Positions 36,232 through 49,000 of a stretch of DNA of 64,000 nucleotides are shown piece after piece. Made by a program: the position numbers and the translations under genes. Under the pieces are notes generated by a model. That model saw only the letters and a program-made list of their open reading frames with translations, was not told where the DNA came from and ran no database searches. This stretch comes from Clonostachys chloroleuca (lineage: Eukaryota; Ascomycota; Sordariomycetes; Hypocreales; Bionectriaceae): the NCBI GenBank assembly GCA_037952775.1, contig JBANAY010000004.1, positions 8,618,001-8,682,000 of the forward strand, read 5' to 3'. Within the stretch, counting starts at the first letter, position 1. Each line of letters opens with the position of its first letter.

Positions 36232-36957
36232 TTGAAATAAGGTAGATGGCAGGTACAAATACATGAGAGTGCACGCTCTAGCTGAAAGCGATAACTAACC
36301 ATGAATATATTGTTTGGTAAGTCCTTTAAGAATATTTTTGAAAGTGATAATCGCTCGTTATTCCGATGCAGCCGGACATAATAGGCCTTTTGAAAGAAAT
36401 TTTTAGGCAGTCTAAGCATACGCTAAAGCTTCTCTACGCCTTGTATGTTTTTTTTGCCGTGATATCCGGAGATATCTGACTATTGTACGGAGTACGCACG
36501 AGGATTTAAGCTATGCAACGAAGACTAGGTTTCGGGTTCGGCATCGGTTTCGCCCGAAAATCAATCACTGAGAGGAATGCACGAAACCGAGAGTGAGCCG
36601 CAGTCAGGCTCTGATCGGCTAGCAACCATGGAATAAACTGACGACATTGCTTATCTTCAATTCATTGCTGTAGGGGCATATTTCTTAAGACCCACGCTTA
36701 TATTGTCCAGACCAAGCAAGCTACACGCAGCGAAAGTGCGAGCTTTACGAGTTTTATGGCTTCAGATTGCGAACAAGACGAGATCATGATTTTCAATATT
36801 GTCATTTGGTGACGACTGCTTCCTTTGGAGCTATACCTGACTTTGTAGCCGTGACCAACTATAAATGAATAGCTCGCTCGCCCTTGGATTTCGTTGTTTG
36901 ACATGCTATTCAAACCGCACACTTTACTACACTCTTACAAGCACTGAAGCAGCCATC
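36232..36957. other. Intergenic, promoter of RTA1 gene
   Basis: 726 bp of AT-rich DNA with no gene recognised. Confidence 0.5.
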
Positions 36958-37870
36958 ATGGCAGTTCTGGAGACATATAATGGGTATCCGCTGTGGAGGT
37001 ATATCCCTTCATTACCGGCAGCAGTTGTTTTCATCGCCCTCTTTACCATTTTGACGGTCGCCCATGGATGGAAGATGATACGTCATTCCATGTGGTTCTG
37101 TATCCCGTTTTTCGTTGGCGGCTTCTGTAAGTTTTACGATTTGGCCCGACATGAATCCCATTTGGATGCTGATTGTAATTTGATCATTAGTCGAGGTCGT
37201 TGGTTATGTAGGCCGAGCCGTGGCTCACAACGCGACAGGGGAATTAATCCCATACGTTCTCCAGTCGACTTTCCTGCTCTTGGCACCGATTTTATTTGCC
37301 GCCTCTCTTTATATGACATTGAGCAGAGTCATTCGGGCGGTTGATGGCGCTCATTGCTCCATCATTGCTCCCCGGTGGCTAACGGTCATCTTTGTCGTGG
37401 GCGATTGCATCAGCTTTGTCGTCCAGGCCTCCGGCGCGGGATTAAGAATCATGGCTGGGCAGGGGAAATCCAATATCAATCCTCATCTGGGTTCTTGGAT
37501 CATCGTGGGTGGCTTGGTGTTCCAGATAATTGTATTTGGAATCTTCATCTTCACCGGCTTGCGCTTCCACTTGTTGTTTAAAAAGGATCCTGCGGCAATA
37601 CGTGCCGAGAGCATCCCTTGGCAAGGCATTATGTACATGTTATTCATGACTTCGGCCGCCGTTATGCTGCGAAACATCTTTCGTGTGGTTGAGTACGCGA
37701 TGGGCCCTGATGGATATCTTTTCACCGTTGAATGGGGCGTCTATGCCTTTGACGCATCGCTCATGACATTAACGATGGCCCTTTTCTGGCTGTGGTACCC
37801 TTCTCAACTGAAGTCTACCACTGATAAAGGCAGTTTAGCGATGGGTGGGAGCCAGCCTAGGCAGGCGTGA
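36958..37870 (+). CDS. RTA1-like seven-span membrane protein
   Basis: Exons 36958-37126 and 37191-37870 give 282 aa. The start is ATG 36958 ('MAVLETYNGYPLWRYIPSLP'), the usual Tyr-x-P-s-l-p N-terminus of the RTA1 (lipid-translocating exporter) family. Conserved parts are 'FEVVGYVGRAVAH' (junction-spanning), 'YVLQSTFLLLAPILFAASLY', 'VIFVVGDCISFVVQASGAGL', 'GSWIIVGGLVFQIIVFGIFI' and 'RNIFRVVEYAMGPDGYLFTV' followed by 'EWGVYAFDASLM'. Family members such as Rta1, Rsb1 and Rtm1 act in resistance to toxic lipids and sterol drugs and in sphingoid-base export at the plasma membrane. It is the last gene of the four-gene plus-strand series. Confidence 0.95.
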
Positions 37871-40075
37871 GCCATGGAGCAAACACAAAGCTCGCAACAT
37901 AGTCAAAGACGGATTCAATCGATGGATGGAAGAAGGAAGGCACACATGACAAAGGAAGTCGGTGGCAATCTTAGGGTGGTTGATCAGGCACCACGTCATT
38001 ACTGAGATACGAAACTTATGGGCAGGTTGATTATATGTACTGGGGTATTTTGTTCGCAAAGTTTGGATCCCTCGGCAGAACACGAGGAAAGGGGAAATGG
38101 TACATGTCAGGTGGAGTTGCACTGTGGCAGGATCGACTGTGCTCTAGTACACTTCACTCTTGAATCTTAATTTTAGATGCTCTAGACTATCATCTGATAA
38201 TCGCGAATAGGGTTGTTCGAGTACTTGTATCTGTGATATTGACTTGAAACGCGCTTTGTTTTCATTAGGCGAGCAGCCTGAAAGATCTAGTAACAACTCT
38301 CAAGCTTGTGCAGGAGAATTCGAAGTGAAACTGCCCCTATTAGCAAAGGACAGCCTTTTCACAAAGCGCTACTGTAGTCTATAGCTAATTGAGTTTATAT
38401 GAATTCAGCCAATGCGACCGATCGAAGATATGTCTATGAGATGAAGTGATCAAAAAAACTTTCCAAAAACCATTCTGAGAGACCGGTATTCCACGAGCCA
38501 CGAATACTCGATTTCAATGTCGAATATACAGGCCAGAGTCAGGAATGGGAGTTCAAAATCTAAAAGAACCTGGTGCTATTCCGCAGAGGCTGGTGCCAGT
38601 TAAGAGTCGTTCCCAACTTTGACGGCATCGAAGAACATTGGGTGTTTCTATACCAGGTTGAGACATCACATTGCCGTCAGGACCCTTGCTGATGGAAGCT
38701 CAATCAAGATTGCCTCTGTGACATTGATTTAGACATTAATCCGGAGACATTTGTGGGTGCATGAGTAAACCTCTTGAATCTTGTAGGCAATGAGCTTGAC
38801 GTGGTACAGAATTATGTTTAGTCTCAGAAACTGCCGCAAAGTACTCTCGCACGGTCCACTTATCATGTAGGCAGATAGATACTTGTTTGATTCTCAATGA
38901 TCATCCAGCTGGCATTTGTTCAATAGAGTGCTTAGGTGTGCCATTTCCTCTGCTACCCACTTGCTACACTCCCGGTTTCTTCGGTCACAGATGGCCAACT
39001 TGTGCTGGTTGACTAAACCCCACATCCGGATGCATTGGAAGGAGGTCGTGTTCATTGTCCGACGCCCATGCAACATGAAGTTGGGCATGTTGGTCGTAAG
39101 TCCCCTGCAGGAAGGCCTGGTTTTTCTTCATTGGGCTAGTTTAACTCGTTCTATTTTGCTTAGCGAGTTCTGAGCTGAACGAAGCTCCTCTTTTCTTTCT
39201 TGTTGGTGACAACATGAGGCAGCCTAAAGAATGGGGCACAGCTCCGGACTAACGCTGCCTCGGCCCCGTGAAAGACAGCCCTCACAATGCTCCTGTTGTG
39301 CGTGGCACAAGATTGAAGACGCGTCAATGGCTATCAGGGAACTCCCCATACCCATCTAGGGATGCCATGAGGCCAGAGGCTTCCTGCGTTGATTGTCTTG
39401 GGTTAGGCCTGCAAGGAAGTGGTGTGTTGTGCGGAGTTGGATCTGTTGGTGCCAACCTGAGTCAGCACATCAGCCGAAACAATGCCTCATGCTTCCAATT
39501 TGGGTATCATGGGCCATTAAAAAGGTGCTACGCTTCAGCTCATCTGCAGGAGAAGGGGCCAGACGTAGATTGGTCACATTTTATTGGCCCACATCACAGG
39601 GTGATGGAGGGGAAGTAAACCAAGGACGCAACTAGGTGGGCCCTGTTGGCAGTTCCTCTCATGTCTAAATCACAGCCATTGGTCTGTGTCTACGGCTGTT
39701 GGTTGTGGACCGCATCAAGGGCGCAGAATGCATCCCGTGAGACTTATTGTCATGTATGGCCGAGCCAACACGTTCAATGCAGCAGTCACAGAGGGCATCA
39801 CTATTGGATTACACCGCTGCTTCATGGAAACGAAAATAGTAACAAGGAGTGGCCACGTCTTACGAGGCTTTTCCCCAACGAAAGCAAAGACTCGAGTGGG
39901 CTGTTCCGTTTATGCAACCTGTACGGTCTACGTCCCTGAGTAGTATCTTATTCCGCTATAAATTGGGTGAAATTATTTTTCTCCTGGGCATCAAAGTCAA
40001 GCTTTGACAATTTGTGTCATTCCCACTTTATTCATTCACATTGATTTCCTGTTCTTTGTTCAATCGATTGCAGTC
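37871..40075. other. Intergenic 2.2 kb, no gene recognised
   Basis: Two moderately long overlapping frames (39268-39618 and 39646-39939) have compositions rich in Cys, His and Trp without hydrophobic core patterns and are probably chance. The last 100 bp (about 39975-40075) is T-rich, like the promoter and 5' UTR of the calpain gene. Confidence 0.5.
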
Positions 40076-42586
40076 ATGGCACCCAGGGAGCACCACCCGC
40101 AGGCCTTGATGGCGCGCTTCTGGAAGAAATTCCACCACAGAACACCCGGCAAAGTCACATCCATCTTCCCCAGTAGCATGTACGATGCCTTCCACGATGA
40201 CTCCGTCCCCGCCTCGGCTCGCGTGCGCAACGCGGCCGGGAGCTATGACGAGGCCCGGGCAGAATGCGCGGCCATGGTCCAGGAGATCGTGGAGCACTGC
40301 GAGGCCACCAACACCAGCTTCCTTGACAAGGAATTCGAGCTTGAGCATGACTACTACATGCAGATCGATGACTGTCTCCGCGGCCTCATCAGAAAAGAGG
40401 AGCAGAGTAGTCGGCCTGGTGGCGTCCATCGTGTTCCCTGGATTTATGAGAACCCCAGGTTCAATGTCGACGGCTTCTCTGGCTCGGATATTGCGCAGGG
40501 CGCCCTTGGCGACTGCTGGTGGCTCGCGGGGCTTGGCACGATCGCTCACCGTAAAGATCTGATGGACAAGGTCTGTGTCGCCCGCAACGAGGAGTGTGGC
40601 GTGTACGGTTTCGTGTTTTTCAGGGACGGAGAATGGGTCCCTACTATCATTGATGATAACCTCTATCTCTCGAGTGGTGACTGGACCAAAGCTGGGAATG
40701 GCACTGATGCCACGGGCAGCAAGGCAAGGGCGTGGAAAAAGAACCACCAAACCGGCTCGGGGGCTCTTTACATGGCCTCGTGCAAGGATGAGAACGAAAC
40801 ATGGCTGCCACTGCTCGAGAAAGCCGTAAGTAACCCCCGCCGCCATTCTATCATTGCAAAGAAACTGACTGTTTCATCCCCCTCATGTACAGTATGCGAA
40901 GGCGCATGGTGACTACGAAGCCCTTGAGGGCGGCTGGATTGGAGCTGGTGTCGAAGATATGACTGGAGGTGTCTCAAGCGTTGTTCTGACGAGCCGTGTT
41001 TTGCGGAAAGATAAACTCTGGCACGAGCTGCGTCAAGTTGACCAAGACGATGGCCAGTTCGTATATGGACTCGCTGCATCATTTGGTGTAGGCACCGGAG
41101 AGCGGAATGGTCTGATGCTAAACCATGCCTACTCTGTTATCAAGGCAGTTGAGATTGAGGATGCAACAGGGCGAAAGGTCAAGCTTCTACAAATTAGGTG
41201 AGCCTTTTTTAATTCTCCTTTCTCTCTTCCACTTTTTCCAAGCTGTTTAGGCTCAACTAATTGTGGTCTCAAACAGGAACCCTTGGGGCCAGAACGCATC
41301 TACTGGCTTGGGAGAATGGCATGGCCCGTGGTCAGATGGATCCAAGGAGTGGACTCCCGAAACCATGAAGAAGCTCAATCATGAGTTTGGCGATGACGGA
41401 GTGTTCTGGATGACCCTGGACGATGTTCTTCACAACTTCCAATGGCTCAACCGAACACGCCTGTTTAATGATCATTGGACTGTCGCACAACAGTGGACTA
41501 GTCTTCCCATCAGCTGGATCCCTGGCTACCTCAACACCAAATTTGTCATCCAGGTCGAGAAGCCTGGCCTTGCTGTCATTGTTCTATCTAAGGTTGGTAC
41601 ATCCCCGTGAAAAGTCAGCTTTAGACAGATCTAATGATCAGAATTTATAGCCCGATGAACGGTACTACGACGGCCTCGAAGGCCAATACAGATTCTTTCT
41701 AGAGTTCATGGTCCGTTCGGACGAATCCGACAAGAAGATTGCCGAGGCCACATACAACGCCTACGAGGGCGAGAACCGCTCAGTGAGCTGCGAGGTATAT
41801 CTCGAGCCCGGAACATACAGTGTCATCCCCAAGGTGCTTGCAAAGCGATGCGCCTGGAAGTATGAGCTGAGGGACGTTGTTAAGTCATACGCTCTCACCA
41901 GGCCCCTCAAGCTCCAGCAAAAGGCCAAGTTCTACGACACAGCGCATGCAAAGCCTGGAGTGAAGGACGAGGATGAAGAGCTTCAGATCAAGAAGTGGGA
42001 GGAGAGGCAGCGAAAGAAGGAGCTGAAGAGGAAAACAGAGGAGGACAACAGCATGCAGCTAGAGTTGATTAAATTGCGTTCATATATTTCCGCTTTGCAC
42101 GAGGAAATGGAGAGGCGCGAGAAGTCCAAGGTCGAAGAGCAAAGCAAGGACAAGGCCAATGAGAACCAGAAGCAAAGAAAGAAGTCCCGGGGAAAGAGTA
42201 AGCCTGCTGCAGAGGACAACGCTAAGGGGCAGCGTGGGGGGCAGCAAGCGGAAGCAGAAGAAGCAGCGGAAGAAGAGGAAGAGGCACCGGAGGAAGAAGA
42301 GAATCAGGAAGAAGAGGAAGAGCAGGCAGAGGAGGAGGAGGAAGAAGATGATGATGACGATGATGACAGTGAATCTGATGATGATGATGATGACGATTAT
42401 GATGATTCAAAAGACAGATATCTCTGGAATCCTGTTTGCGTCATGGGCCTTCGCGTCTACTCCGAAGACGACCAGATTGAAATCAAGCTCGTCGAAGGCG
42501 ATGAGCAGGAGGAAGGAGAGGAGGAGGCTGAGGGTGAAGAAGGGGAGGAGGAGGGAGAGGAGGGAGAGGAAGAAGAAGAAGAGTAG
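40076..42586 (+). CDS. Calpain-family cysteine protease with acidic low-complexity C-terminus
   Basis: Four exons, 40076-40825, 40893-41197, 41277-41592 and 41651-42586, give 768 aa. The catalytic triad is complete: Cys about 147 in 'QGALGDCWWLAGLGTI', His about 328 in 'LNHAYSVIKAVE', and Asn about 353 in 'RNPWGQNAS' (the splice junction falls in the Arg codon before it). The preceding 'GFSGSDIAQ' is the usual entry to the protease core. After the core comes a C2-like/beta-sandwich (about 470-560, 'YRFFLEFMVRSDESDKK', 'CEVYLEPGTYSVIPKVLA'), then a long charged helix (about 590-670) and Glu- and Asp-only tracts (about 690-740). A short ordered patch 'DRYLWNPVCVMGLRVYSED' follows, then a final Glu-rich tail. 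This architecture recurs in filamentous-fungal calpains; the substrate is unknown. No EF-hand is seen, so calcium control, if any, is within the core. Confidence 0.93.
42225..42583 (+). repeat. GAA/GAT-type low-complexity coding repeat
   Basis: Purine-rich trinucleotide-like tracts encoding poly-Glu then poly-Asp (about 42250-42420) and again poly-Glu (about 42505-42583) inside the calpain gene. Prone to length variation. Confidence 0.85.
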
Positions 42587-42951
42587 GGAAACCAGCTAGA
42601 GTATGCTACAATCGCAGTTAGGCCATAGTTCCCGTCTTGAATACAGACCTTACGTACCGATTCGAAACCTTCCATTACATTCATTGCATGAAGAGCCAGT
42701 TGTACTTTATTTAGCCATCGTCTAGAGTGAAATGAACTGCTGGGGCAAGATCAAATAGATGGAACTTTTCCACTCGGTCTACATACCCTTAGATTAGATA
42801 TTAGATAAGATTTCCACAGCTACGGAGAAGTGTAGTATCAAGCAAGAGACGAGCGATGCAGGTTGCTGAACCAATCATCCTCCAAGGACGAATGGCGATT
42901 TACAGGGGCTAGAGGAAACAATTATAAAATTCATCTGAACGCCGGAACGAC
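42587..42951. other. Intergenic between convergent genes
   Basis: 365 bp between the calpain stop and the kelch gene stop. AT-rich, no gene. Confidence 0.6.
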
Positions 42952-44990
42952 TTATGCCAGCTCAGCTCTCTGATTTAGCGGGCGGTCTGAGTCCTCGTTA
43001 TCGCCGAGGTTTAAATCTGTACAGCCCTCCATCTCTGCCATTACAGTAGACCCGATCTCCAACACAGCAGTAGAATCAAGCTCAGTGTCTACCCAGCCAG
43101 CCTCAACCAGTTGGCTCGTATGTTTCGGAGGCGAAGGAACCTTGAGGTTGTCATGTGAGCCTCTTTGAGACGCATTCATTTCTGCAGGCTGATCTGAGAG
43201 CGTTGCTAGGTTTATACCTTGTCGTTCTTCGTCTTGGGCTCGACGGCGGCGGAAGAACCAGAAGCCACCAATAGCTAATAGTACCAAGGCGACTCCCCCA
43301 ATGACTCCGCCGACTATAGGACCAAGAGGAGCGCTATCTTGTTTGTTGCTGTCATTGTTGTCATTGCTGTCATTTGAAGCTGCATTCAATGTCAGTCAAA
43401 GGCTTTTTCAAGTAACAGGCGTAGTCCACATACCATTGATAAAAGGGTCTCTGATACTGTCATCATAAAGCCCATATGCGTCAACGTTACTGTGAAAGCA
43501 ACTGTTAGTAGCTTTACACTCATTTAATACAAATCTTTTGGCACAACATTACTTTTTCTGGTACCAGTTTTTGACATCACTCGGGCTGTCATAATCTCCT
43601 TTGCCAGGATCAAAGTCCTCTGTCCATTTCATCTCGACCATGTCGAAAACCCCTATGGCTCTGAACCACGGATCATCTTCTTTCCATTTGTCAGGGCTGT
43701 CATTAGAGGTCCCTCCAATGGTGATCATGTATCTGCCGACAGCTGCGCAGGCAAGATGACCCCGACGAAAGCTGGTTGAAGTACTATCGGCTTTGAAGTA
43801 TCTGAATGCAGGCAGAGACAAGATCCAGACGTCGCTGTAAAAGGTGTCACCTTTTTCACCCCTTAGAGTACCGCCATATATAAAACTGGGATAATCAAAA
43901 TCAGCTCCCAACGTGTTCGGAAGTAGAGGTCCGAAGTCAAGCAATGAGGATGGGAAGGCAATCAAGAGATGCATTTAAACCTACATTTCATAGGTGCCAT
44001 TTTTACCCTGGGCACCAACTGCACAAAAGCAAAGCGCTTCGCGGGAATACTGTCTGCTGTAGCTCTTTGCTGGGAATGCCACTTTGGTGAAGCAGGGTTT
44101 GCATCGTACACTATGGGTTCCCCTAAATCTCGCACATTGCCTCGGTGTGTACCGTCGAATCCGCCGAGGACTATGACAAGAGGTCGCTTGAATGCTGTCA
44201 CGCAAACAGCTTTGCCTGCCCATATATTTTCGTCGTGCAACGACACGGCAGGGGAAGAGGTCGTATTGGATAAGTCACCAGTGTCCATATTATACGTTAC
44301 CACGCCCGGGCTTGACATTTCCCTCTGCCTATAATCCCCTGTCGAGTTGGACGAGAAACCGCCAATGTAGAATCCCCGGCCGTCGCAGAATGTCGATGCA
44401 CTAAAGCTGTTGGATTTGATCTCCCTTGATGATACGGACTGCGGCAGTGATTTCGATGTCCAGTGTCCGCCTCCCTTTCCATCCGTCTCGAGTACATGTA
44501 GCTTCATCTCGTGGCCCACCTCAAACTGCTCTTTACGATGCAGCTCGCCTCCCCATCTGTATACTGACTTTGTTCTCTCGTTTGCCCATAGTCCTGCTAA
44601 TTTAACGGAACGCATTCCGTCAGCGTATGGAATCTCAGTGAATTTGACATCTTTCTTTGTCCATTTCGTGTTGACCGGCATCTATAATGTCTTGTTTACT
44701 TTTTATCATTAACGTGAGTAAAGATTCCACAAGATAGTTGTATTAGAAGGAAGCTCACGTTCTAGTGCGTTCTGCGGAAATTGCCGTTTCCCGTTGACCC
44801 AAGTTGACACTTGCCCGCCTTCGATGTACAGATGATCGCCCAATACGGCGACGCTTTGCCCGGACATCCGTTGGCGTGTGCCTATTAGGCCAAAGCTATC
44901 CTCGCCAGTCTGCCCAAATACCCCGTTCCCGACGCCGAGGGCGAAGAGAGAGCAGCGTCCTAGGAGGACGGATAACCTCAGGGGCAACAT
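42952..44990 (-). pseudogene. Kelch/transmembrane protein, second copy, apparently frameshifted
   Basis: Same architecture as the gene at 16065-18124: signal-like start, 'DHLYIEGGQV', 'KSVYRWGGELHRKE', 'CDGRGFYIGGFSSNS', 'PLVIVLGGFDGTH', 'FIYGGTLRGEKGD' and 'GRYMITIGGTSND'. Then comes a glycine-rich span 'GPIVGGVIGGVALVLLAIGG' with 'FWFFRRRRAQDEER'. Pieces: 44990-44759, 44681-43985, 43885-43553, 43489-43434 and 43379-42952. The last three junctions are in phase. Two places do not fit. Exon 1 ends in phase 1 while exon 2 needs phase 0 after its only good acceptor. Near 44034 the kelch frame ('DSIPAKR') must shift by one base to reach the conserved 'FCAVGAQGKNGTYEI' that leads into the next exon. 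I therefore call it a likely pseudogene; unusual splicing or sequence errors are the alternative. Confidence 0.62.
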
Positions 44991-46022
44991 CGCGTTAGCC
45001 GAGGGCGGGTTTTCAGGCTATTATGGGCGCGGATTGCAGGTTGGTAGCATGAACAATTCATTCCAAGGAAACAGGCAAGAAATAAGAAGGGAAGAGGGGA
45101 GGCGCAGGCGTGTATTCCTCTCCTCCTGACTCGCCTAAATACTGAAGTACTATATGTTGTGAGACAACACAGTCTTGGCTTTCGTAATTACCTAGCCTCA
45201 CTAGGTAGGAATACCGCCGTTTGCCACCATTACTAGCTTCTAAACGGAATATCCCGCTCACAGATCTGCGTCCTTCATCGGTGAATGAGGCGAAACTCGC
45301 GTTCCTGATTCGATATCCGGCCAGGGAAGGCTAAATTGTGGCTTCCTTCACTCTCGACGATAAGTTGAAATCAGGTTATTCTCTAAAATTATAGCAGTGT
45401 CGAATAAAGCGGCGAAATGTACGTCACAATACTACAAGAGCTCAGCCTGAGCGAACACAATTATGCATAAAATGTCTTAGTCGCTCAAGCCTCCACGCTG
45501 GCTCGAAGGAGCAATGATATTCACCACGTATTCCAAAGTCTAAAAGCTTACGTGGATTATGTAAAATAAATCCATGTTTGATAATTTGCCGTAGTGGCTT
45601 CGGGGTAATTTTATTTCGCCAATGAATCCGTGATCTGGACCTTTTGATACTATAGGATCTTACGACGTCGCCTTCGGACCCCTACCCAGCATCTATTTGT
45701 AGCACACCACATTTAGTACTCTCTTAGGACATCGGCCCCCGAGACTTTCGTGCTTACTATATCTTACATCTGTGCCACAGCCGCCAAACTCAGGACAAGG
45801 CTCCAATCAACGTCGCCATCTCCCCTTAGCCTAGGCTTCCGTTCAGTACGAGTCACAGCACAACTATCTCCTTGAGGAAATCAGGGCTACATGGCAGTGA
45901 ATACATTCAATATATGATATAGCCAAACAGGATTTCTTTCCGTCATTGGTTCCATTGGCTAAGAAATGATTGTGGTCTACGAGCCAGCTACCGACTCTAA
46001 CTCACTGTCCTTGATATCTAAC
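44991..46022. other. Intergenic, kelch promoter and PKS 3' region
   Basis: 1.03 kb without a recognised gene. The kelch start (44990) and the PKS stop (46023) both lie at its ends on the minus strand. Confidence 0.55.
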
Positions 46023-49000
46023 TCAGCCACTCTTGGCTTTTGCCTCCTCCGGTGTATGTATATCCATTTTTACTAGAAGGCCATTGGCAACGAACTCGGC
46101 CAGAGTTGTTAGAGACTCGGAATTCATGATCTCCAACACGCTGACGTCAAGAGAAAGCCTCTGGCGGAACCAACTGCGCAATTCAATTCCAACCAGCGAG
46201 TCAATACCGAAGTTTGTCAAAGGCACCGTCACATCCAATTCGTCCAACGGCTTCATCATGAAGTTGAACAGCGTTGTTCCGATCTGCTGTGCCAGCGCAG
46301 TCACGAATTCGCCCTCCTTCAGCAAGTCGGGGTTTCCATCAGCCTCGGCAAGGAGGTTCCGCAGGGCGTCCTGCTCTGAGGAGCCTCCGCTATTGACCCC
46401 ATCCACAACTTCTTCGATGTTGCGATAAAGCCCCATTCGAGGATCTCGTCGCCAGATCACGCGATTGTTGGGAGAGGCTATGGGTTGTGTGGTGCGCAAA
46501 CCAAGGCCAATCTGGCTAACACTCACATAGCCTCTGTCACTTTCTGCGGTCTGTGCGGTAGGAGGCGCGGATATCATTATGGCGAGTTCGAGAGCATCAA
46601 GCAAGTGTCTCTCTCGTAGCACAGCAACGGAAGCAGCACGGAAGTTTTCCATGACGCGGGCGTTGCGACTGACATAACCGACGTCAGCCATGGCGCCAAT
46701 ATCAAGAACTGATGCAGCCAGGCCTTGGCCATGTCTAAATTGGACAAATGCATCGAGGAAGGTATTGGCAGACGCGTAATTGGCCTGCCCTCTCTGTCCA
46801 ACCAGACCGGAGAACGAGCTGTACAGGATAAAGAAATCCAGCTTATGGTCTTTGAAGGCCTTGTGCAGATTCCACGTCCCCCTCACCTTGGGCTCGGCAG
46901 CCGCTTCCCAGTCCTCGTGGCTCATATCAGCAAACATGCTGTCCTAAGAATTGTTAGTAATTTGAATATGAAAAGATGGAACTATGCAAAAAACATACTC
47001 TTAAAACCATTGATGCGTTAATGACGCCTGCGATTGGAAGCCTGGCCTCCGACTTGACACGTTCGAGGTCGTCTAAATTGGTGACGCTGCCCTGTATAAG
47101 CTGGACAGTGCAGCCTGCAGCTGCCAATTCTTCTACAAGCAAGGTGATAGTCTCATCAGCTTTCGAGGTTGCCCCGCGAGAGAGGTAAATGAGGTTCTTG
47201 GCTCCTTTCTCAGCCATCCACGTGGACATGGAACGTCCCAGACCTCCGAGGCCACCAACCAGGAGGTACGAGACATCAGGTCTCAGTTTGAACTGATTTC
47301 TTACTGCTGTGACATCCAAGACACTGGGGTCCTCGGGCATGCGAACGACCAGCTTACCAATATGCTGGCCCTTGGACATGGTTCGGAACGCTTCCTGTAT
47401 GTTAACTGCATCAAATACCGTGACAGGCCGGATTGGGCTGATGAGACCTTGAGTGTAAAAATCCATACACCTCTTCAGCAGGGTCCGGATCTTGTTGGGA
47501 CGTTCTGCGCAGATGGGAGCGACATGAACACCAAAGAAGGCGCGGTTGTCCTCGAAAGGATCCATCGCAAGTCTTCCTTGGCCGATGAAATCCCTCTTGC
47601 CAAGCTCGATCATGCTACCGAACTTGGCCACACAATCCCACTTTCATCAACGGTTAGCTAATATAGAAGAAACAGCAGGGGGGAGGTAGACTTACTGAAG
47701 CATGCAAGAGGTCTCCGGATAGAGAATTGAGAACAACATCAACACCTTCGCCGTTTGTTTCACGCATGACTCCAGCATAGAAGCTCGAGTCTCTAGAGTT
47801 GAATATTCGATTGCGTGGGATGTTGAAGGTATCTTGCAGGTATTGGACTTTTTCGTCGTTGCCCACTGTGGCGAAGATCTCTGCACCCAGCATACGGCAG
47901 ATTTGGATGGCTGCAATTCCAACGCCACCACAAGCGGAATGAATCAAGACACTCTTTAAATAGGGTTGATTAGCAAGTTAGTGGATAATACAGAGAGGTG
48001 TAACCTACCTGTCCAGCTTCGAGTCTTGCCAGGTCCTGAAGCCCATAGACAACAGTTCCATAGACGCACGGCATGCTAGCAGCCTCTTCAAAGCTCAGAG
48101 TGTCCGGCATCTTAGTGCAGAGCGCCGCACGCGTCTTTAGGACGGTCGAGTATGAGTTACCGGCAAACACCATCACGCGATCGCCGACCTTGAGGTCTGA
48201 AGGAACATCAGGACCGAGGGCCTCTATGACACCGGAGCATTCGAAACCCAGACCGTTTCCGTCTTCCTTGCTCCCGTCGACAACACCCATGGCAATGAGA
48301 ATATCCTTGAAGTTCATACCGACAGCACGGACTTGGATAGCAATCTCATCACCTTCAAGTTTGATCTCAGGCCTATCAACCCACTGAAGAGATTTGAGCG
48401 AGCCTCGCTTGCCAATCTCGAGTGCCTTGGGTGTGAGACTCTTGTTTGACTTCGTAGCCAACTCTCCCGGAACGGAAATCCAATTGAATCGAGGAATGTT
48501 TACGCTGCCATTTGAGAACGCATACTCACAGTCTGCGTCGACCTCGTTCGTTTCATTGGATTTCTGCTGCATTCTCTGGTAAAGAGTGTAAATGGACTTG
48601 ATCGCTTCGGGTGAGCTGTGGTCATCGAGCTCAAGTGTAACGAGGTTATTGACGCCCAACTCATTACGAAGGACACGGGTTAGGCCTAGGATTGCTGCAT
48701 ATTGCGGCTCGGTGCTCTGAATCTGGCACGCCTTGGTGAGCCATAGTAAACCAGTCGCTGGCGTCTCTAGCAAGAAAGCCTTCAGATTTGCGTAAGTCTC
48801 GGCCGAGATATCCTCAAGAATAGACGAGCCCTCCAAGTCTAGAATGGAAATCACACCCTGACGTGGCTTGTCTGACAAGGATGCAAACTCGACAGCTAGG
48901 CCCTGTGATTGTAGGGCTTCAGCCAGAGCTTTAGCAACAGGGCCTTCAGGGTCGCGCGCGAGGAGGGACACAGATGCCGCGGTTGGGTATTCTACAGCAG

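Noticed and set aside
39268..39943. Two 97-116-codon frames as genes
   Set aside because: They overlap other frames, are rich in Cys, His and Trp without hydrophobic patterns, and lack splice or domain support.
42222..42410. His-rich minus-strand ORF
   Set aside because: It is the antisense reading of the calpain's GAA/GAT repeats.
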